DNA of 64,000 nt, from the NCBI GenBank assembly GCA_003168335.1, contig PMSM01000009.1:1-64000 (forward strand), read 5' to 3'. Below the pieces are notes generated by a model. It made no database searches and was not told the origin of the DNA. It saw only the letters and a list, made by a program, of their open reading frames with translations. Shown here piece by piece: positions 43,218 to 53,767 of the stretch (its first letter is position 1; every line of letters begins with the position of its first letter). The DNA is from Blastocatellia bacterium. GTDB taxonomy: Bacteria; Acidobacteriota; Blastocatellia; Pyrinomonadales; Pyrinomonadaceae. A program made the translations under genes and the position numbers.

Positions 43218-45311
43218 GTGACGGACCACAAACACACAAATAACTTAATCAACGAAACCAGTCCTTACCTGGTGCAGCACGCGCACAATCCGGTCGATTG
43301 GTATCCGTGGGGCGAAGCGGCGCTCAGCAGAGCGCGCGCCGAGAACAAACCGATCCTGCTCAGCATCGGCTACTCCGCCTGTCACTGGTGCCACGTCATG
43401 GAGCACGAGTCGTTTGAGAATGAAGACATCGCGGCGCTGATGAACGAGAACTTTGTGAACATCAAAGTTGACCGCGAAGAACGGCCGGATCTCGATCAGA
43501 TTTATATGAATGCCGTTCAGATGATGACCGGTCACGGCGGCTGGCCAATGACCATGTTCCTTACGCCTGAGGGCGTGCCTTTCTATGGCGGCACTTATTT
43601 TCCTCCCAGCGACCGCTATAACATGCCGGGGTTTCCGCGCATCCTGGCGAGCGTTTCTGAAGCTTATCGTTCGCAACCGGAACAGGTCGCCAGCACTGCA
43701 TCCACGATGCTTGGCGAGTTAAGGCGAGTAGGGCTGGCCGAAACCTCTCGGGAATTACTCACCACCGAGGTCCTTGACAGCGCCTTTCGCCGCATCTCGG
43801 CCAACTATGACCGCACCAATGGCGGATTTGGCGGAGCGCCCAAGTTCCCGCCGGCAATGAACCTGGAGTTTTTCCTGCACACCTATCATCGCACGGGTTC
43901 CAGCGAAGCTCTGGAGATGGTTGAACATACCGCCCGTAAGATGGCCGAAGGTGGTATGTACGATCAGCTCGGCGGCGGATTTCATCGCTATTCGGTTGAC
44001 GCACAATGGCTGGCGCCACACTTCGAGAAAATGCTCTACGACAACGCCCTGCTCTCACGAATGTACCTGCACGCGTATCAGGTCACTAAGAACCCCGAGG
44101 CGCGTCGGGTCGCCGAGGAGACGCTTGATTATGTCGTCCGGGAGATGACCGACGCCCGCGGTGGTTTCTACTCGAGCCAGGATGCAGATTCTGAAGGCGA
44201 GGAAGGAAAGTTTTTTGTTTGGTCGCGCCAGGCAGTTCTTGATGTCCTGGGTGCGGGAGACGGAAATCTTTTCTGCGAGTACTTCGACGTGACTGACGGC
44301 GGAAATTTCGAAGGACAAAACATCCTGCACATAACCTCGTCAATTGAAGATGTCGCCGTCCGGAACAAGATTTCCGTCGCACAACTACAGGCGACCATCA
44401 AAACCGGCCGGCAAAAGCTTTTCGAACTTCGCGAGCAAAGGGTCAAGCCGGGCCGGGACGAGAAAGTTCTGACCGCGTGGAACGGGTTGATGCTCGCCAG
44501 CCTCGCTGAAGCTTCGGCGATTCTCGAACGGTCTGATTACAGAAACGTCGCGGAAGCCAACGCGCGTTTCCTGCTCGCCCATCTCCAAAAGGACGGCCTG
44601 CTTCTCAGGAGTTACAAAGATGGTGAGGCAAAACTAAACGCCTATCTTGAAGATTACGCCTGTCTCATCCATGGCTTGATCTCTCTGTATGAGGCCACTG
44701 GTGAACTAACTTGGATCGAATCTGCCGTCTCGCTCGCGGATAAGATGATCGAGCAGTTCTGGGACGAGAGCGCCGGCGGCTTCTTCTTCACGGGAAACCG
44801 TCACGAGCAATTAATCGTGCGCACGAAAGAGTTCATGGACAACGCCACTCCCTCAGGAAATTCAATCGCTACGCTCTCGCTGCTGAGATTGGGCCTGCTT
44901 ACCGGGAACGAAGACTATCGTCGTCGCGCCACCGCAGTCCTGCGACTAATGGCCGACCAGATCCGGCGTTATCCGCAAGCTTTCGGTTTTGCCCTCAGCG
45001 CGGTGGACTTTTATCTGGACTCGCCGCTCGAGATTGTGATCGTAGGGTCTCCCGATCTTCGACTGGACGAGCTCCTGCGAACCGTCTGGCAGACATATCT
45101 CCCTAACCGCGTAGTCGCACTCTGCCGGATGGAACACGAGCAGGCTGAGGCGCTGATTCCCCTTTTCACCGGTCGCAACACGCTTGCTAGCCAGCCGACT
45201 GCATTTGTTTGCTGGGCTAACACCTGCCAAAAGCCGGCTAATACCCCTGAGAATCTCCTCAAACAACTGACACCGCAGAGCTCTAAGTCGCCCGTTCTTT
45301 CGACCTCCTGA
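43218..45311 (+). CDS. Thioredoxin-domain protein, YyaL/SSP411 (DUF255) family
   Basis: A 697-aa protein. The N-terminal thioredoxin-like domain has the [13 protein letters not shown] motif near residue 55, and [14 protein letters not shown]-like [17 protein letters not shown] follows. A six-hairpin glycosidase-like (alpha/alpha) domain occupies the rest, with [11 protein letters not shown] and [16 protein letters not shown]. Members are widespread and their role is unsettled. The start is GTG at 43218. Confidence 0.9.
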   Translation: MTDHKHTNNLINETSPYLVQHAHNPVDWYPWGEAALSRARAENKPILLSIGYSACHWCHVMEHESFENEDIAALMNENFVNIKVDREERPDLDQIYMNAVQMMTGHGGWPMTMFLTPEGVPFYGGTYFPPSDRYNMPGFPRILASVSEAYRSQPEQVASTASTMLGELRRVGLAETSRELLTTEVLDSAFRRISANYDRTNGGFGGAPKFPPAMNLEFFLHTYHRTGSSEALEMVEHTARKMAEGGMYDQLGGGFHRYSVDAQWLAPHFEKMLYDNALLSRMYLHAYQVTKNPEARRVAEETLDYVVREMTDARGGFYSSQDADSEGEEGKFFVWSRQAVLDVLGAGDGNLFCEYFDVTDGGNFEGQNILHITSSIEDVAVRNKISVAQLQATIKTGRQKLFELREQRVKPGRDEKVLTAWNGLMLASLAEASAILERSDYRNVAEANARFLLAHLQKDGLLLRSYKDGEAKLNAYLEDYACLIHGLISLYEATGELTWIESAVSLADKMIEQFWDESAGGFFFTGNRHEQLIVRTKEFMDNATPSGNSIATLSLLRLGLLTGNEDYRRRATAVLRLMADQIRRYPQAFGFALSAVDFYLDSPLEIVIVGSPDLRLDELLRTVWQTYLPNRVVALCRMEHEQAEALIPLFTGRNTLASQPTAFVCWANTCQKPANTPENLLKQLTPQSSKSPVLSTS

Positions 45312-45490
45312 TCCGCCGCCTGAGCCCAAAAACCGAAGAAAATCATTGACGAGATCGGCTTGCGCCAGCTATTCTCTAAGCGGCCAACACTGTTGGCCAA
45401 TGTCAGGCTATTACTAACACGCGATATTTCTCTTTCGGCTCCTCCTCTGGATCAGACCAATCGCCAGGCGAAAGAAGCGGTAATCAATTA

Positions 45491-48025
45491 ATGCGAAAAC
45501 TAAACTGGAAGAGTCTGCTGCTGGTCGGCGGTGTCGCTGCGATTGGCACCGCGATCTTGATGCTTGGAGTAGTGTCCACGGTGCGCCTTCCGATCCTGGG
45601 TTGGCACGGTTTGGGATCATTCATGGTCCTGCTGGTGCTGACGCTGCTGTCCGGCAGATTCACGGTTCCCGTAACCAACGTTGATGGCACCAGTCAGACT
45701 CACAAGTCCGTCGCCGACGCTTTCATATTCCTCGCGGTTATGTTGTACACGACCACTCCGGCAAACAGCCTGGGACCGGCCATCATACTCGCAGCCATTG
45801 TTGGCTTCATCTCCTCATTTTCTCTATCCGAGCGCTGGCCCACCGTCTTTGCGGTAGGCACTTCGATTATCTCCACCTACGTGGCCTCACTGGTTTACAG
45901 GTTCATGGTCTTAACTTTGGCCGGTGGGGCTTTGGATGGAAAGGAAACCGCGCTGGTTCTCGACCTGCTGCTTTTCCCGCTTTGCGTTTTCGGTTTCGTT
46001 CAATATTCCCTCACCACCTTTGGCACGGTTGCGTTCAATTCCTTCTATGCCGGTCACGGCCGCGTCACCGTCTCACAGGAAAGTCTGATTTGGACTTTGA
46101 TTACTCTGGTCGCGAACGTCACCTCCGCCGCCTTGTTCTATTCCGCCATCCACGGCGCCGGACTTCCTTTCCTTTTCGTGGGGGCGCTAATCATCGTCCT
46201 GGTTCATCTTCTTTACCGGTTCAATGAAAAGCGAGTCAGCGAAGTCACGCGGGCGCAAGCCGACAAGGTGCGTTACGTCGAAGAGATCGCCGACTTGCAC
46301 ATGAACACGATCGAATCGCTGGCAATCGCGATTGACGCGAAGGATCAGACGACGCACGGCCATGTGCGTCGCACTCAGATCTATGCCACCGAGATGGGTA
46401 AGCTTTTGAAAGTGAAGGACCAGGAATTACGAGCGCTGGTAGCCGGCGCTCTGCTGCATGATATCGGCAAGCTCGCCGTGCCGGAGTATATCCTCAACAA
46501 ACCGGGTAAGCTGACTGAGGCAGAATTCGCCAAGATGAAGATTCATCCCACCGTGGGTGGCGACATTCTGAAGCGCGTTAACTTTCCCTACCCAGTCGAA
46601 GACATAGTTCGCTACCACCACGAAAAATGGGACGGCAGCGGTTATCCGAAGGGCCTGAAAGCCGAACAGATTCCGCTGGTGGCCCGCATCATCTCGGTGG
46701 TCGATTTTTATGACGCCACGCGCTGTGATCGCCCTTACCGGAAGGGGATGAAGCGCGAAGACTCGCTCACGCTGCTGCAGAAAATGTCGGCCTCGTCTTT
46801 CGACCCCAAAGTAGTTGAGTTCTTTACCAAGCACGTGATCGAGTTCGACCTGCTCATTGATGCCGAGGACATTGGGGAGCAGGTGCCATCGGAAAACATC
46901 GACTTCCTCAATAAATCCAGGCCTGACGCCGGGCTGGCCTCGGACATTCTCGGCTCTCCCGACACCAGTCTGGGTTTCCGCTCAATCACACAGGCCCAAC
47001 GTGAGGTGTTTGCGCTCCACGAAATCGCGCAGACGATTGGTTCCTCTCTGAACATGCACGACACAGTGACGCTGGTGTCCAACAAACTGCGCGCGATCGT
47101 GCCTTTCGATACCTGCATTATTTTTGTAGTCGATGATCGCTCCGGCAAAGCCATCGCCATGCATGTGGTTGGCGACCATTCTGACCTCTTCAGTACGCGT
47201 CGCATTAACGTCGGCGACGGGATCACGGGCTGGGTAATCGCCAACGCTCGCTCAATGTGCAATTCTTCGCCCGAGCTGGATTTAGTGGGGCTGCCTGACG
47301 ACATCGCCCGCAGTTTCCGCGGCGTCCTGGTCTCGCCGCTCGTCCGAGAAGACGGGGCCTTCGGTGCGATCACGCTCTATTCCAAGGGCCGAACATCCTA
47401 CACGACGGAGCACGTGCGCTTGCTTGAGTCGGTCGCCCAACACGCGGCCTCGGCTTTGAACAACGCAATCACGTTCGAGAAGACCAAAGAGAGTGCTTTG
47501 ACTGATCCGCTTACCGAGCTACCAAACGCGCGCGGTTTCTACATGATGCTCGAGCAACGACTGGCCGAGTGTCAGCGTATGAACCGGGAGTCGCTGTCGC
47601 TGATAAGTATGGACGTCGACGACTTTAAGAAGATTAACGATCAGTGGGGACACGCAATCGGTGATCGCCTGCTGGCCAGTATCGCGCGCGTAATTCGCAA
47701 AGAGCTGCGCCAGATGGACATTCTTTGCCGCTATGCCGGCGACGAGTTCGTAGCGATTATGCCGATGGCCTCGCAGTCGATGTCTGAGACGGTGGCCGAG
47801 CGAATCCGCAAAGCAGTCGCGGGACACAGGTTCTCGGTCAGGACGGGTAAGACGGTGGAGGTTTCGATCAGCACCGGAATCTCGTGTTTCCCGGACAATG
47901 GAGAGACCACCGAAGAGTTGCTAACAGCCGCCGCCCGGAACATGCAGCAGGACAAACATACGCGTAAAAATCTGATTAGTCTGTCCACGATGCCGACGCC
48001 GGCCAGAATCGATCACTATACCTGA
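45491..48025 (+). CDS. Membrane HD-GYP / GAF / GGDEF protein
   Basis: An 844-aa c-di-GMP protein. The N-terminal region (1-250) has about seven to eight transmembrane helices. The HD-GYP domain has HDIGKLAVPEYIL and HHEKWDGSGYPKGLK with the metal-binding residues, and should hydrolyse c-di-GMP. A GAF domain follows near 500-650. The C-terminal diguanylate cyclase has CRYAGDEFVAIM, an AGDEF variant, and the RQMD sequence five residues upstream as a possible inhibitory site. One protein may therefore make and break the messenger. A PilZ receptor is at 14703. Confidence 0.93.
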   Translation: MRKLNWKSLLLVGGVAAIGTAILMLGVVSTVRLPILGWHGLGSFMVLLVLTLLSGRFTVPVTNVDGTSQTHKSVADAFIFLAVMLYTTTPANSLGPAIILAAIVGFISSFSLSERWPTVFAVGTSIISTYVASLVYRFMVLTLAGGALDGKETALVLDLLLFPLCVFGFVQYSLTTFGTVAFNSFYAGHGRVTVSQESLIWTLITLVANVTSAALFYSAIHGAGLPFLFVGALIIVLVHLLYRFNEKRVSEVTRAQADKVRYVEEIADLHMNTIESLAIAIDAKDQTTHGHVRRTQIYATEMGKLLKVKDQELRALVAGALLHDIGKLAVPEYILNKPGKLTEAEFAKMKIHPTVGGDILKRVNFPYPVEDIVRYHHEKWDGSGYPKGLKAEQIPLVARIISVVDFYDATRCDRPYRKGMKREDSLTLLQKMSASSFDPKVVEFFTKHVIEFDLLIDAEDIGEQVPSENIDFLNKSRPDAGLASDILGSPDTSLGFRSITQAQREVFALHEIAQTIGSSLNMHDTVTLVSNKLRAIVPFDTCIIFVVDDRSGKAIAMHVVGDHSDLFSTRRINVGDGITGWVIANARSMCNSSPELDLVGLPDDIARSFRGVLVSPLVREDGAFGAITLYSKGRTSYTTEHVRLLESVAQHAASALNNAITFEKTKESALTDPLTELPNARGFYMMLEQRLAECQRMNRESLSLISMDVDDFKKINDQWGHAIGDRLLASIARVIRKELRQMDILCRYAGDEFVAIMPMASQSMSETVAERIRKAVAGHRFSVRTGKTVEVSISTGISCFPDNGETTEELLTAAARNMQQDKHTRKNLISLSTMPTPARIDHYT

Positions 48026-48045
48026 GACAATCTAAAGAGTTCTCT

Positions 48046-48080
48046 GCACGCCAGGCCCCGCTTGGCGTGCTTTTTCTTTC
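48046..48080 (+). terminator. Rho-independent terminator after the HD-GYP/GGDEF gene
   Basis: GCACGCCA (48046-48053) pairs with TGGCGTGC (48063-48070), loop of 9 bases, followed by TTTTTCTTT. It lies 21 bases after the stop codon. Confidence 0.85.
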
Positions 48081-48189
48081 TCCGGTTTTGTCTCACCACG
48101 TCTCTCGCGTATAATCGCGTGAGTTCGCGCACGACATATTTCAGGCCAGCGGCATGCTGGCCGATTCACATTAAGCGGGCACGCTTTAC

Positions 48190-49281
48190 ATGAGCAGTCA
48201 AACTACCGAGCGAAGAGAAAAGTCGAATACTCCGGCGGGTGGCGCAACCGGAGTTCTCGATCCTCCTGCTGAGGCTGAAAACCAGACCCACAGGCAATCT
48301 CCGCCAATCGAAGAAGATCGCCAGACGCTGGTGAAGATCTATCATCAGATGCTCCTGATCCGGCGCTTTGAAGAAAAGTGCGCCGAGTCTTACAGCCTCG
48401 GAAAGATCGGCGGCTTCTGTCACTTGTACATCGGCCAGGAAGCTGTTGGGGTGGGCGCCATTTCTGCGCTTCGCGACGATGACTATGTGATCACCAGCTA
48501 TCGAGAGCATGGGCAGGCCATTACGAAGGGTATCTCGCCGGACGCCGTGATGGCTGAACTATATGGCAAAGCCGGCGGTTGTTCACACGGCAAGGGCGGA
48601 TCGATGCACTTGTTTGATAAGCGCGTGAACTTTCTCGGCGGCCATGGAATCGTCGGCGCACAGATTCCCCTGGCGACGGGCGTGGCGTTCGCGAGCAAGT
48701 ACAAGGAAACCGATCAGGTCACGCTTTGCTTCTTTGGCGAGGCCGCCGTTAATCAAGGCGCTTTCCACGAATCGATGAACCTGGCGCAACTGTGGAAACT
48801 GCCGTGCATTTACATTTGCGAGAACAACCAGTACGGCATGGGGACTTCCCTGGCCCGCGCAATGTCGCTCCAGAACGTGGCTGAGAAAGCTTGTGCCTAT
48901 GAAATGGTTTCCGAATTCGTCGACGGGATGGACGTGCTGGCGATGCGACGGGCGACCCAGCGCGCGATTAAGCGAGCGCGCGAGAATTACTTGCCCACTC
49001 TGATCGAGGCGCGCACGTATCGTTACATGGGGCATTCGATGTCCGATCCCGGCAACTATCGAACGCGCGCCGAAATTGAAAAGTACCAGAAACGCGATCC
49101 GATCAAGACTTTCACCGCGACTTTGAATGATCACGGCATCCTGAGCGATAAGGACATTGCGGACATCGAAGCACAAGTCAAAGCCGAGGTCGAGCGCGCC
49201 GTGCTCTTTGCCGAGGAGAGTCCGGAACCTGATCCGAGCGAGTTGTACACCAACGTCTACGCAAATCCAATTGAGAATTAA
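48190..49281 (+). CDS. pdhA: Pyruvate dehydrogenase E1 component, alpha subunit
   Basis: A 363-aa thiamine-diphosphate enzyme subunit. An extra N-terminal segment (1-50) is Pro/Glu-rich. LLIRRFEEKCAESYSLGKIGGFCHLYIGQEA is the E1alpha start pattern, shown here in part as RRFEEKCAESYSLGK. The cofactor motif is CFFGEAAVNQGAFHESMNLA, where the usual GDG is GEA, then ICENNQYGMGTS. RTYRYMGHSMSDPGNYR is the phosphorylation-loop region. It is followed after 3 bases by the beta subunit. Alternatives are other branched 2-oxoacid dehydrogenases, but E1alpha of PDH fits best. Confidence 0.93.
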   Translation: MSSQTTERREKSNTPAGGATGVLDPPAEAENQTHRQSPPIEEDRQTLVKIYHQMLLIRRFEEKCAESYSLGKIGGFCHLYIGQEAVGVGAISALRDDDYVITSYREHGQAITKGISPDAVMAELYGKAGGCSHGKGGSMHLFDKRVNFLGGHGIVGAQIPLATGVAFASKYKETDQVTLCFFGEAAVNQGAFHESMNLAQLWKLPCIYICENNQYGMGTSLARAMSLQNVAEKACAYEMVSEFVDGMDVLAMRRATQRAIKRARENYLPTLIEARTYRYMGHSMSDPGNYRTRAEIEKYQKRDPIKTFTATLNDHGILSDKDIADIEAQVKAEVERAVLFAEESPEPDPSELYTNVYANPIEN

Positions 49282-49284
49282 CTG

Positions 49285-50265
49285 ATGCCTGTAATGACCA
49301 TGCGCGACGCTCTAAACCAGGCGCTCCGCGAGGAGCTGGCCCGCGACCGGAGTGTCTTTCTGATGGGTGAAGAAGTCGCCGAATACCAGGGCGCCTACAA
49401 AGTGACTCGGGGACTGCTCGAAGAGTTTGGGCCCAAGCGGGTTATCGATACGCCGATCACTGAGTTGGGATTTACCGGGCTGGGTGTAGGAGCGGCCATG
49501 GTTGGCCTGCGTCCGATCGTCGAGTTCATGACGTTCAACTTCTCGATTCTGGCGACCGATCAGATCATCAATTCAGCCGCCAAGATGCTTTACATGTCAG
49601 GCGGCCAGTTCAAAGTCCCGATCGTGTTTCGCGGACCGGGTGGTTCGGCTTATCAGGTTTCTTCGCAGCACTCGCAGGCAATCGAATCGTGGTACGCCTA
49701 CTTCCCTGGCCTGAAAGTCGTGATGCCTTCGACGGCGGCAGATGCCAAAGGACTCTTGAAGAGCGCAATTCGCGACGACGATCCGGTAATTTTCATTGAG
49801 CAGGAACGCCTGTACGGAATGAAAGGTGAAGTGCCGGAAGACGAGGACTTCACGATCCCGCTCGGCGTCGCCGAAGTGAAACGCGAAGGCACGGATGCTA
49901 CGATCGTCGCCCGGTCGTTGATGGTGCCGGTGGCCCTTAAGGCCGCCGAAGAACTCGCGAAGGACGGCCTGTCATGCGAAGTAATCGATCCGCGGACGAT
50001 TCGGCCGCTCGACATTGACACTATCGTTGAGTCAGTGAAGAAAACCAATCGGGTAGTTATTGCTGAAGAGTCACATCCGTTCGCCGGCGTTGGGGCTGAA
50101 ATCAGCGCCGAGATCAATGAACGAGCTTTTGATTATCTCGACGCGCCGGTAAAGCGTGTTTCCGGCGTCGATGTGCCGATGCCCTACGCTAAGAACCTCG
50201 AGCGGCTGGCAATTCCGGATGTGGAAGAAGTCATAGCCGCTGTGCGCGCGGTTGCTTATTTGTAA
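49285..50265 (+). CDS. pdhB: Pyruvate dehydrogenase E1 component, beta subunit
   Basis: A 326-aa subunit that completes the E1 active site. [57 protein letters not shown] and the C-terminal [18 protein letters not shown] are conserved. The 3-bp gap after pdhA shows cotranscription. Its end is 78 bp before the E2 gene. Confidence 0.95.
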   Translation: MPVMTMRDALNQALREELARDRSVFLMGEEVAEYQGAYKVTRGLLEEFGPKRVIDTPITELGFTGLGVGAAMVGLRPIVEFMTFNFSILATDQIINSAAKMLYMSGGQFKVPIVFRGPGGSAYQVSSQHSQAIESWYAYFPGLKVVMPSTAADAKGLLKSAIRDDDPVIFIEQERLYGMKGEVPEDEDFTIPLGVAEVKREGTDATIVARSLMVPVALKAAEELAKDGLSCEVIDPRTIRPLDIDTIVESVKKTNRVVIAEESHPFAGVGAEISAEINERAFDYLDAPVKRVSGVDVPMPYAKNLERLAIPDVEEVIAAVRAVAYL

Positions 50266-50343
50266 GCTCATCCGGCTGACCTGTCGATTAGCTCGGAACT
50301 ACTGGCAACTAACTAGCTGACTAGAGACTGACCGCTAACAAAG

Positions 50344-51639
50344 ATGGCCACACAAGTCGTAATGCCGAAGCTGTCACCCACGATGGAAGAGGGCCAGCTT
50401 GCGCGTTGGTTGAAGAAAGAGGGCGATAAGGTGGCGATGGGCGAGCCGCTCGCCGAAATCGACACCGACAAAGCGACCATGGAAATGCAGGCGCTGTCGA
50501 ACGGTGTGCTGCGCAAAATTCTGATTAATGAAGGTGAAAGCGCGCCACTTGGACAGCCCATCGCCATCATCGGCGAACCTGACGAAGACATCTCTGCTCT
50601 GCTCAAAGCAGCCGAAGCCGCATCAGCAGCGCCGGCGAAAGAGTCTCAGCCAGTCGCACAGGAAGCGGCAACCCCAACTTCCAGGCCCTCAGTTTCCGTC
50701 AAAGAGAGCGAGCCGGTCACCCAACCATCGAGAGATGATGGCCGGCAGTTGATCTCGCCAATCGCGGCCCGGATGGCCGCCGAAGCCGGCGTCAATCTCA
50801 AATCTCTGCAAGGCAGCGGCCCGGGCGGGCGCATCGTCAAACGCGACATTGAAGCCGCGGTGACAAACAAACAGGCGAGCGCATCGGCTGCGCCACGATT
50901 GCGCGGGGTTGGTTTACTTCGACCAACAGAGAAAGGCGCCGTCTATGGTCCGTCGGGTTATCGTGATGAACCGCTGAGCGAGATGCGCCGCACCATAGCG
51001 CGACGCCTGGTGACTTCGCTGGGCCCCGTGCCGCATTTCTTTCTGACCAGTGAGATCGACATGGATCGCGCCGCGGACATGCGACGTTCCATTAACGAGC
51101 TATACCCGGACATCAAACTTAGCGTCAACGACATCATCATAAAGGTCGCCGCGGCCACCTTGATCCAGCACCCGCAGGTCAACGCCTCGTTTCAGGATAA
51201 GACCGTCCGCTATTACGAACATGCAGACATCGGCGTGGCCGTCGCCACAGACAACGGTTTGATTACGCCCGTGGTGCGCGCGGCCGATGCGAAATCGCTG
51301 CTGGAGATAGCGGGTGAAGTGAGGGAGTTGGCCGAACGTGCCCGGGCCCGCAAGCTGCAGCCTGACGAATATACCGGAGCGACCTTCTCAATCAGCAATC
51401 TCGGAATGTTTGGGATCGACGAGTTCACCGCCGTCATCAATCCGCCTGAGGGCGCGATTCTGGCTGTGGGAGCCATGACGCCGAGACCAGTCGCCAGGGA
51501 CAACGAAATTGTGATCAGGCAGACGATGCGCGTCACGATGTCATGTGATCACCGGGTCATTGATGGCGCCATCGGCGCGCAGTTCCTGCGCACCTTCAAA
51601 CAGATCATGGAGAACCCGCTTTATCTTTTCTTAAGCTAA
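50344..51639 (+). CDS. pdhC: Dihydrolipoamide acetyltransferase (PDH E2)
   Basis: A 431-aa E2 component. The N-terminal lipoyl domain has the lysine in EIDTDKATMEMQ. An Ala/Pro/Glu linker leads to the peripheral-subunit-binding domain (ISPIAARMAAEAGVNLKSLQ, GSGPGGRIVKRDIEA). The catalytic acyltransferase domain ends with MSCDHRVIDGAIGAQFLRTF, whose HxxxDG motif is the active site. Only one lipoyl domain is present. No E3 gene follows; lipoamide dehydrogenase must be encoded elsewhere. Confidence 0.95.
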   Translation: MATQVVMPKLSPTMEEGQLARWLKKEGDKVAMGEPLAEIDTDKATMEMQALSNGVLRKILINEGESAPLGQPIAIIGEPDEDISALLKAAEAASAAPAKESQPVAQEAATPTSRPSVSVKESEPVTQPSRDDGRQLISPIAARMAAEAGVNLKSLQGSGPGGRIVKRDIEAAVTNKQASASAAPRLRGVGLLRPTEKGAVYGPSGYRDEPLSEMRRTIARRLVTSLGPVPHFFLTSEIDMDRAADMRRSINELYPDIKLSVNDIIIKVAAATLIQHPQVNASFQDKTVRYYEHADIGVAVATDNGLITPVVRAADAKSLLEIAGEVRELAERARARKLQPDEYTGATFSISNLGMFGIDEFTAVINPPEGAILAVGAMTPRPVARDNEIVIRQTMRVTMSCDHRVIDGAIGAQFLRTFKQIMENPLYLFLS

Positions 51640-51670
51640 TGGGTCGCAAGCTCAATTTGCGCTGAATTCA

Positions 51671-51697
51671 GATCGGGACGATTCCCGATCTTTTTTG
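51671..51697 (+). terminator. Rho-independent terminator after the PDH operon
   Basis: GATCGGGA (51671-51678) pairs with TCCCGATC (51683-51690), loop CGAT, followed by TTTTTT. It lies 32 bases after the pdhC stop. Confidence 0.9.
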
Positions 51698-51716
51698 TGA
51701 CTGAAACCCTGTAACC

Positions 51717-52655
51717 GTGCTGCGCAACCTCAGATCCAAAAGCGCTGCGGCGCCGCATCTCGCCCTGATCGCGGTGCAAGTCCTGTTCGCGACCTGGCCC
51801 ATCGTCGGCAAGATCGCTCTGCGCACCATGCCGGCAGTTGCCCTCGTAGGCTTTCGGGTCGCGGGAGCTTCGCTGACACTCCTGTTCCTCGCCAGAATGA
51901 GCGGCAGGCTGCAAACGATCAAAGCTGCCGATTGGCCCTTGCTCATCGTCTCGAGCATGCTCGGCCTGGTCTTGAATCAATTGCTGTTCACCAAAGGCCT
52001 TTCGATTACCACGGCAATCAACGCGACCCTGCTGAGCACCACCATTCCAGTCTTCACCTTGCTGGTAGGCGTCATCCTCGGAACGGATCGCGCCACGCTC
52101 CGGCGCTTGCTGGGAATAGCGCTCGCCGTCAGTGGAGTGCTCTACCTCATCGGGCCGGGGCGGGCCCAGTTCTCTTCCGCCACTCGCGCCGGCGATTTGC
52201 TGATCGTTTCGAACTCGCTTTGCTTCGGGGCCTATATCGCGGTGTCAAAGGATCTGGTCAAGCGATACAACACGCTAACCGTCATGACCTGGATTTTTGT
52301 CGTCGGTTGCGTGGTCACGGTGCCCGCCGCCGCCATCAGCCTGGCGCACATTTCGCTAAGCAGTATTTCGTGGACAGTGTGGCTCGCGATTCTCTACATC
52401 GTCCTGTTGCCAACTGCGGGCGCTTACTACTTGAACGCGTGGGCCCTGGCGCGCGTGGCGCCGAGTACGGTCGCGGTTTACATTTACCTGCAGCCGCTGA
52501 TTGCGTTCGTGGTGGCGCCGATGATTCTGGGCGAATCGCTCAGTTCACGAACGGTGATTGCTTCGCTGTTAATCTTTGCCGGAGTTTTGGTGGTCACTCG
52601 ACGCAGGCAGAAGGCGGCGGCCAAAGAAGTGTCCGACCACCCGGAGGCAGTTTGA
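51717..52655 (+). CDS. EamA/DMT-family transporter
   Basis: A 312-aa inner-membrane protein with about ten transmembrane helices in two EamA repeats. FATWPIVGKIALRTMPAVAL and GVLYLIGPGRAQFSS belong to the first half. LARVAPSTVAVYIYLQPLIA and APMILGESLSSRTVIASLLI end the second. Members export amino acids, nucleosides or drugs; substrate unknown. Start is GTG 51717, after the terminator, so it is transcribed separately from the PDH operon. Confidence 0.9.
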   Translation: MLRNLRSKSAAAPHLALIAVQVLFATWPIVGKIALRTMPAVALVGFRVAGASLTLLFLARMSGRLQTIKAADWPLLIVSSMLGLVLNQLLFTKGLSITTAINATLLSTTIPVFTLLVGVILGTDRATLRRLLGIALAVSGVLYLIGPGRAQFSSATRAGDLLIVSNSLCFGAYIAVSKDLVKRYNTLTVMTWIFVVGCVVTVPAAAISLAHISLSSISWTVWLAILYIVLLPTAGAYYLNAWALARVAPSTVAVYIYLQPLIAFVVAPMILGESLSSRTVIASLLIFAGVLVVTRRRQKAAAKEVSDHPEAV

Positions 52656-52717
52656 AGTCTAGTTGATCAGGGCTCTCATCCGAAGATCCAAGACTACCGC
52701 CATTGATCGATCTTAGT

Positions 52718-52885
52718 TCACTTAAGCTGCTGCCCGCACTCGCGACAATTTGTTCGCCGTCTCGCGTTCAGCGTCGCGCATGACCCGCAGCGCACATACA
52801 TGGCGCGCGCGAACCAGTGAGTTATGGCATAGCTACCGCCAAGAATCGCGACAGCTATGCCGATATTTAGCAGCGTCTCTTTCAG
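52718..52885 (-). CDS. Possible small membrane zinc-ribbon protein with a CTG start
   Basis: Minus-strand translation gives about 55 aa: a hydrophobic helix (LLNIGIAVAILGGSYAIT) and a Cys4 ribbon (VRCGSCATLNARRRTNCREC, ending GQQLK). The pattern is clearly protein-like. No ATG, GTG or TTG lies between the upstream in-frame stop and the helix; the first plausible start is CTG (52885). The gene may start at CTG, or its start may be lost. Confidence 0.45.
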   Translation of the reverse strand: MKETLLNIGIAVAILGGSYAITHWFARAMYVRCGSCATLNARRRTNCRECGQQLK

Positions 52886-52948
52886 GTTGTGTCCAGCCTG
52901 CTTCTTAGACTGCTAACGCAAAATCGACCTGCGATTGCTCCTGGCTGG

Positions 52949-53767
52949 TCAGGCCGCCCGCTTTGAACTCTGCTCGTCTCGCGGTGCCACCTTGTAGGTT
53001 TCTACAATGTAGACCTGGTATCGCCGCCCGCGCTCGTAGCCCTGCCGAAAGGGCGGCGTGGCCGAATCGGACCCATACGCTTGCAGTAAATTCGGAGCCA
53101 TGTCTTGACCCGACTTGCCTCGCCGGCCGGGATGCAATGCGGCTTCGAAACCGAGTCGATACTTGGCCTCATCGAGGTTAAAGTCTCCGCCTTGACTGAC
53201 GTAGTGTTCCTGTTCTGCGTCACGCAAGCCGATCCACCATTCCGCACGGGCGGCATCAACCGTCTCCGCCCCCGCCCGCGCCAGTTCGGCGCGAGCATTC
53301 TCTGCTATTAGCTCATCATCCGCAAAGGCCATGACTACCGATCGACCTCGGCGCAGCGCGTCTTCATAAACGTAGAGTTCATCGTGCGGCAGGCCATCCG
53401 CCATGGCCTTCTCCAGCGCATCACCGGCTACGGCTCCCACCGTCGCGCCGCCTGCTCCGAGCAACGCTGCCCCAAGCAGTCCCAGCGCGATCACCGGCCC
53501 AACGCCGGGCACCAGCAACGAAGCCACCACCGCTCCGGCAGTAGCGCCGCCGGCTACTCCCATCGCAGCCCCCACCGTTCCGCCCAGCGCCTTGCCCATC
53601 CCGGGCTGTTCGGTGTCGTCTGTGGGAACACTCGCCTCGATTTCGGCCTCAGATGTGTGCGGTGTTAGTACGGTTATTCGATCCTCCGGAATGCCTAAAG
53701 TTCTCAGAATCGCTGCGGCACGCCTTGCGTCTGCTAGTGAATTAAAGATTCCTGCAATGCTTTCCAT
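52949..53767 (-). CDS. Glycine-zipper stress-associated-type protein
   Basis: A 272-aa protein. The first 50 residues resemble a general-stress-like domain (ESIAGIFNSLADARRAAAIL, then GIPEDRITVLTPH). A glycine-zipper segment follows, with alternating Gly/Ala helices (ALGGTVGAAMGVAGGATAGA near 58-77), then a soluble tail (EAKYRLGFEAALHPG). It is likely membrane-associated. GGAGGACTAAACAC precedes ATG 53767, so the longer frame to 53833 is not used. Function unknown. Confidence 0.75.
   Translation of the reverse strand: MESIAGIFNSLADARRAAAILRTLGIPEDRITVLTPHTSEAEIEASVPTDDTEQPGMGKALGGTVGAAMGVAGGATAGAVVASLLVPGVGPVIALGLLGAALLGAGGATVGAVAGDALEKAMADGLPHDELYVYEDALRRGRSVVMAFADDELIAENARAELARAGAETVDAARAEWWIGLRDAEQEHYVSQGGDFNLDEAKYRLGFEAALHPGRRGKSGQDMAPNLLQAYGSDSATPPFRQGYERGRRYQVYIVETYKVAPRDEQSSKRAA

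Noticed and set aside
45382-45398. Perfect palindrome GGCCAACACTGTTGGCC upstream of the HD-GYP gene as an operator
   Set aside because: It occurs once, and no linked regulator or second copy supports a binding site.
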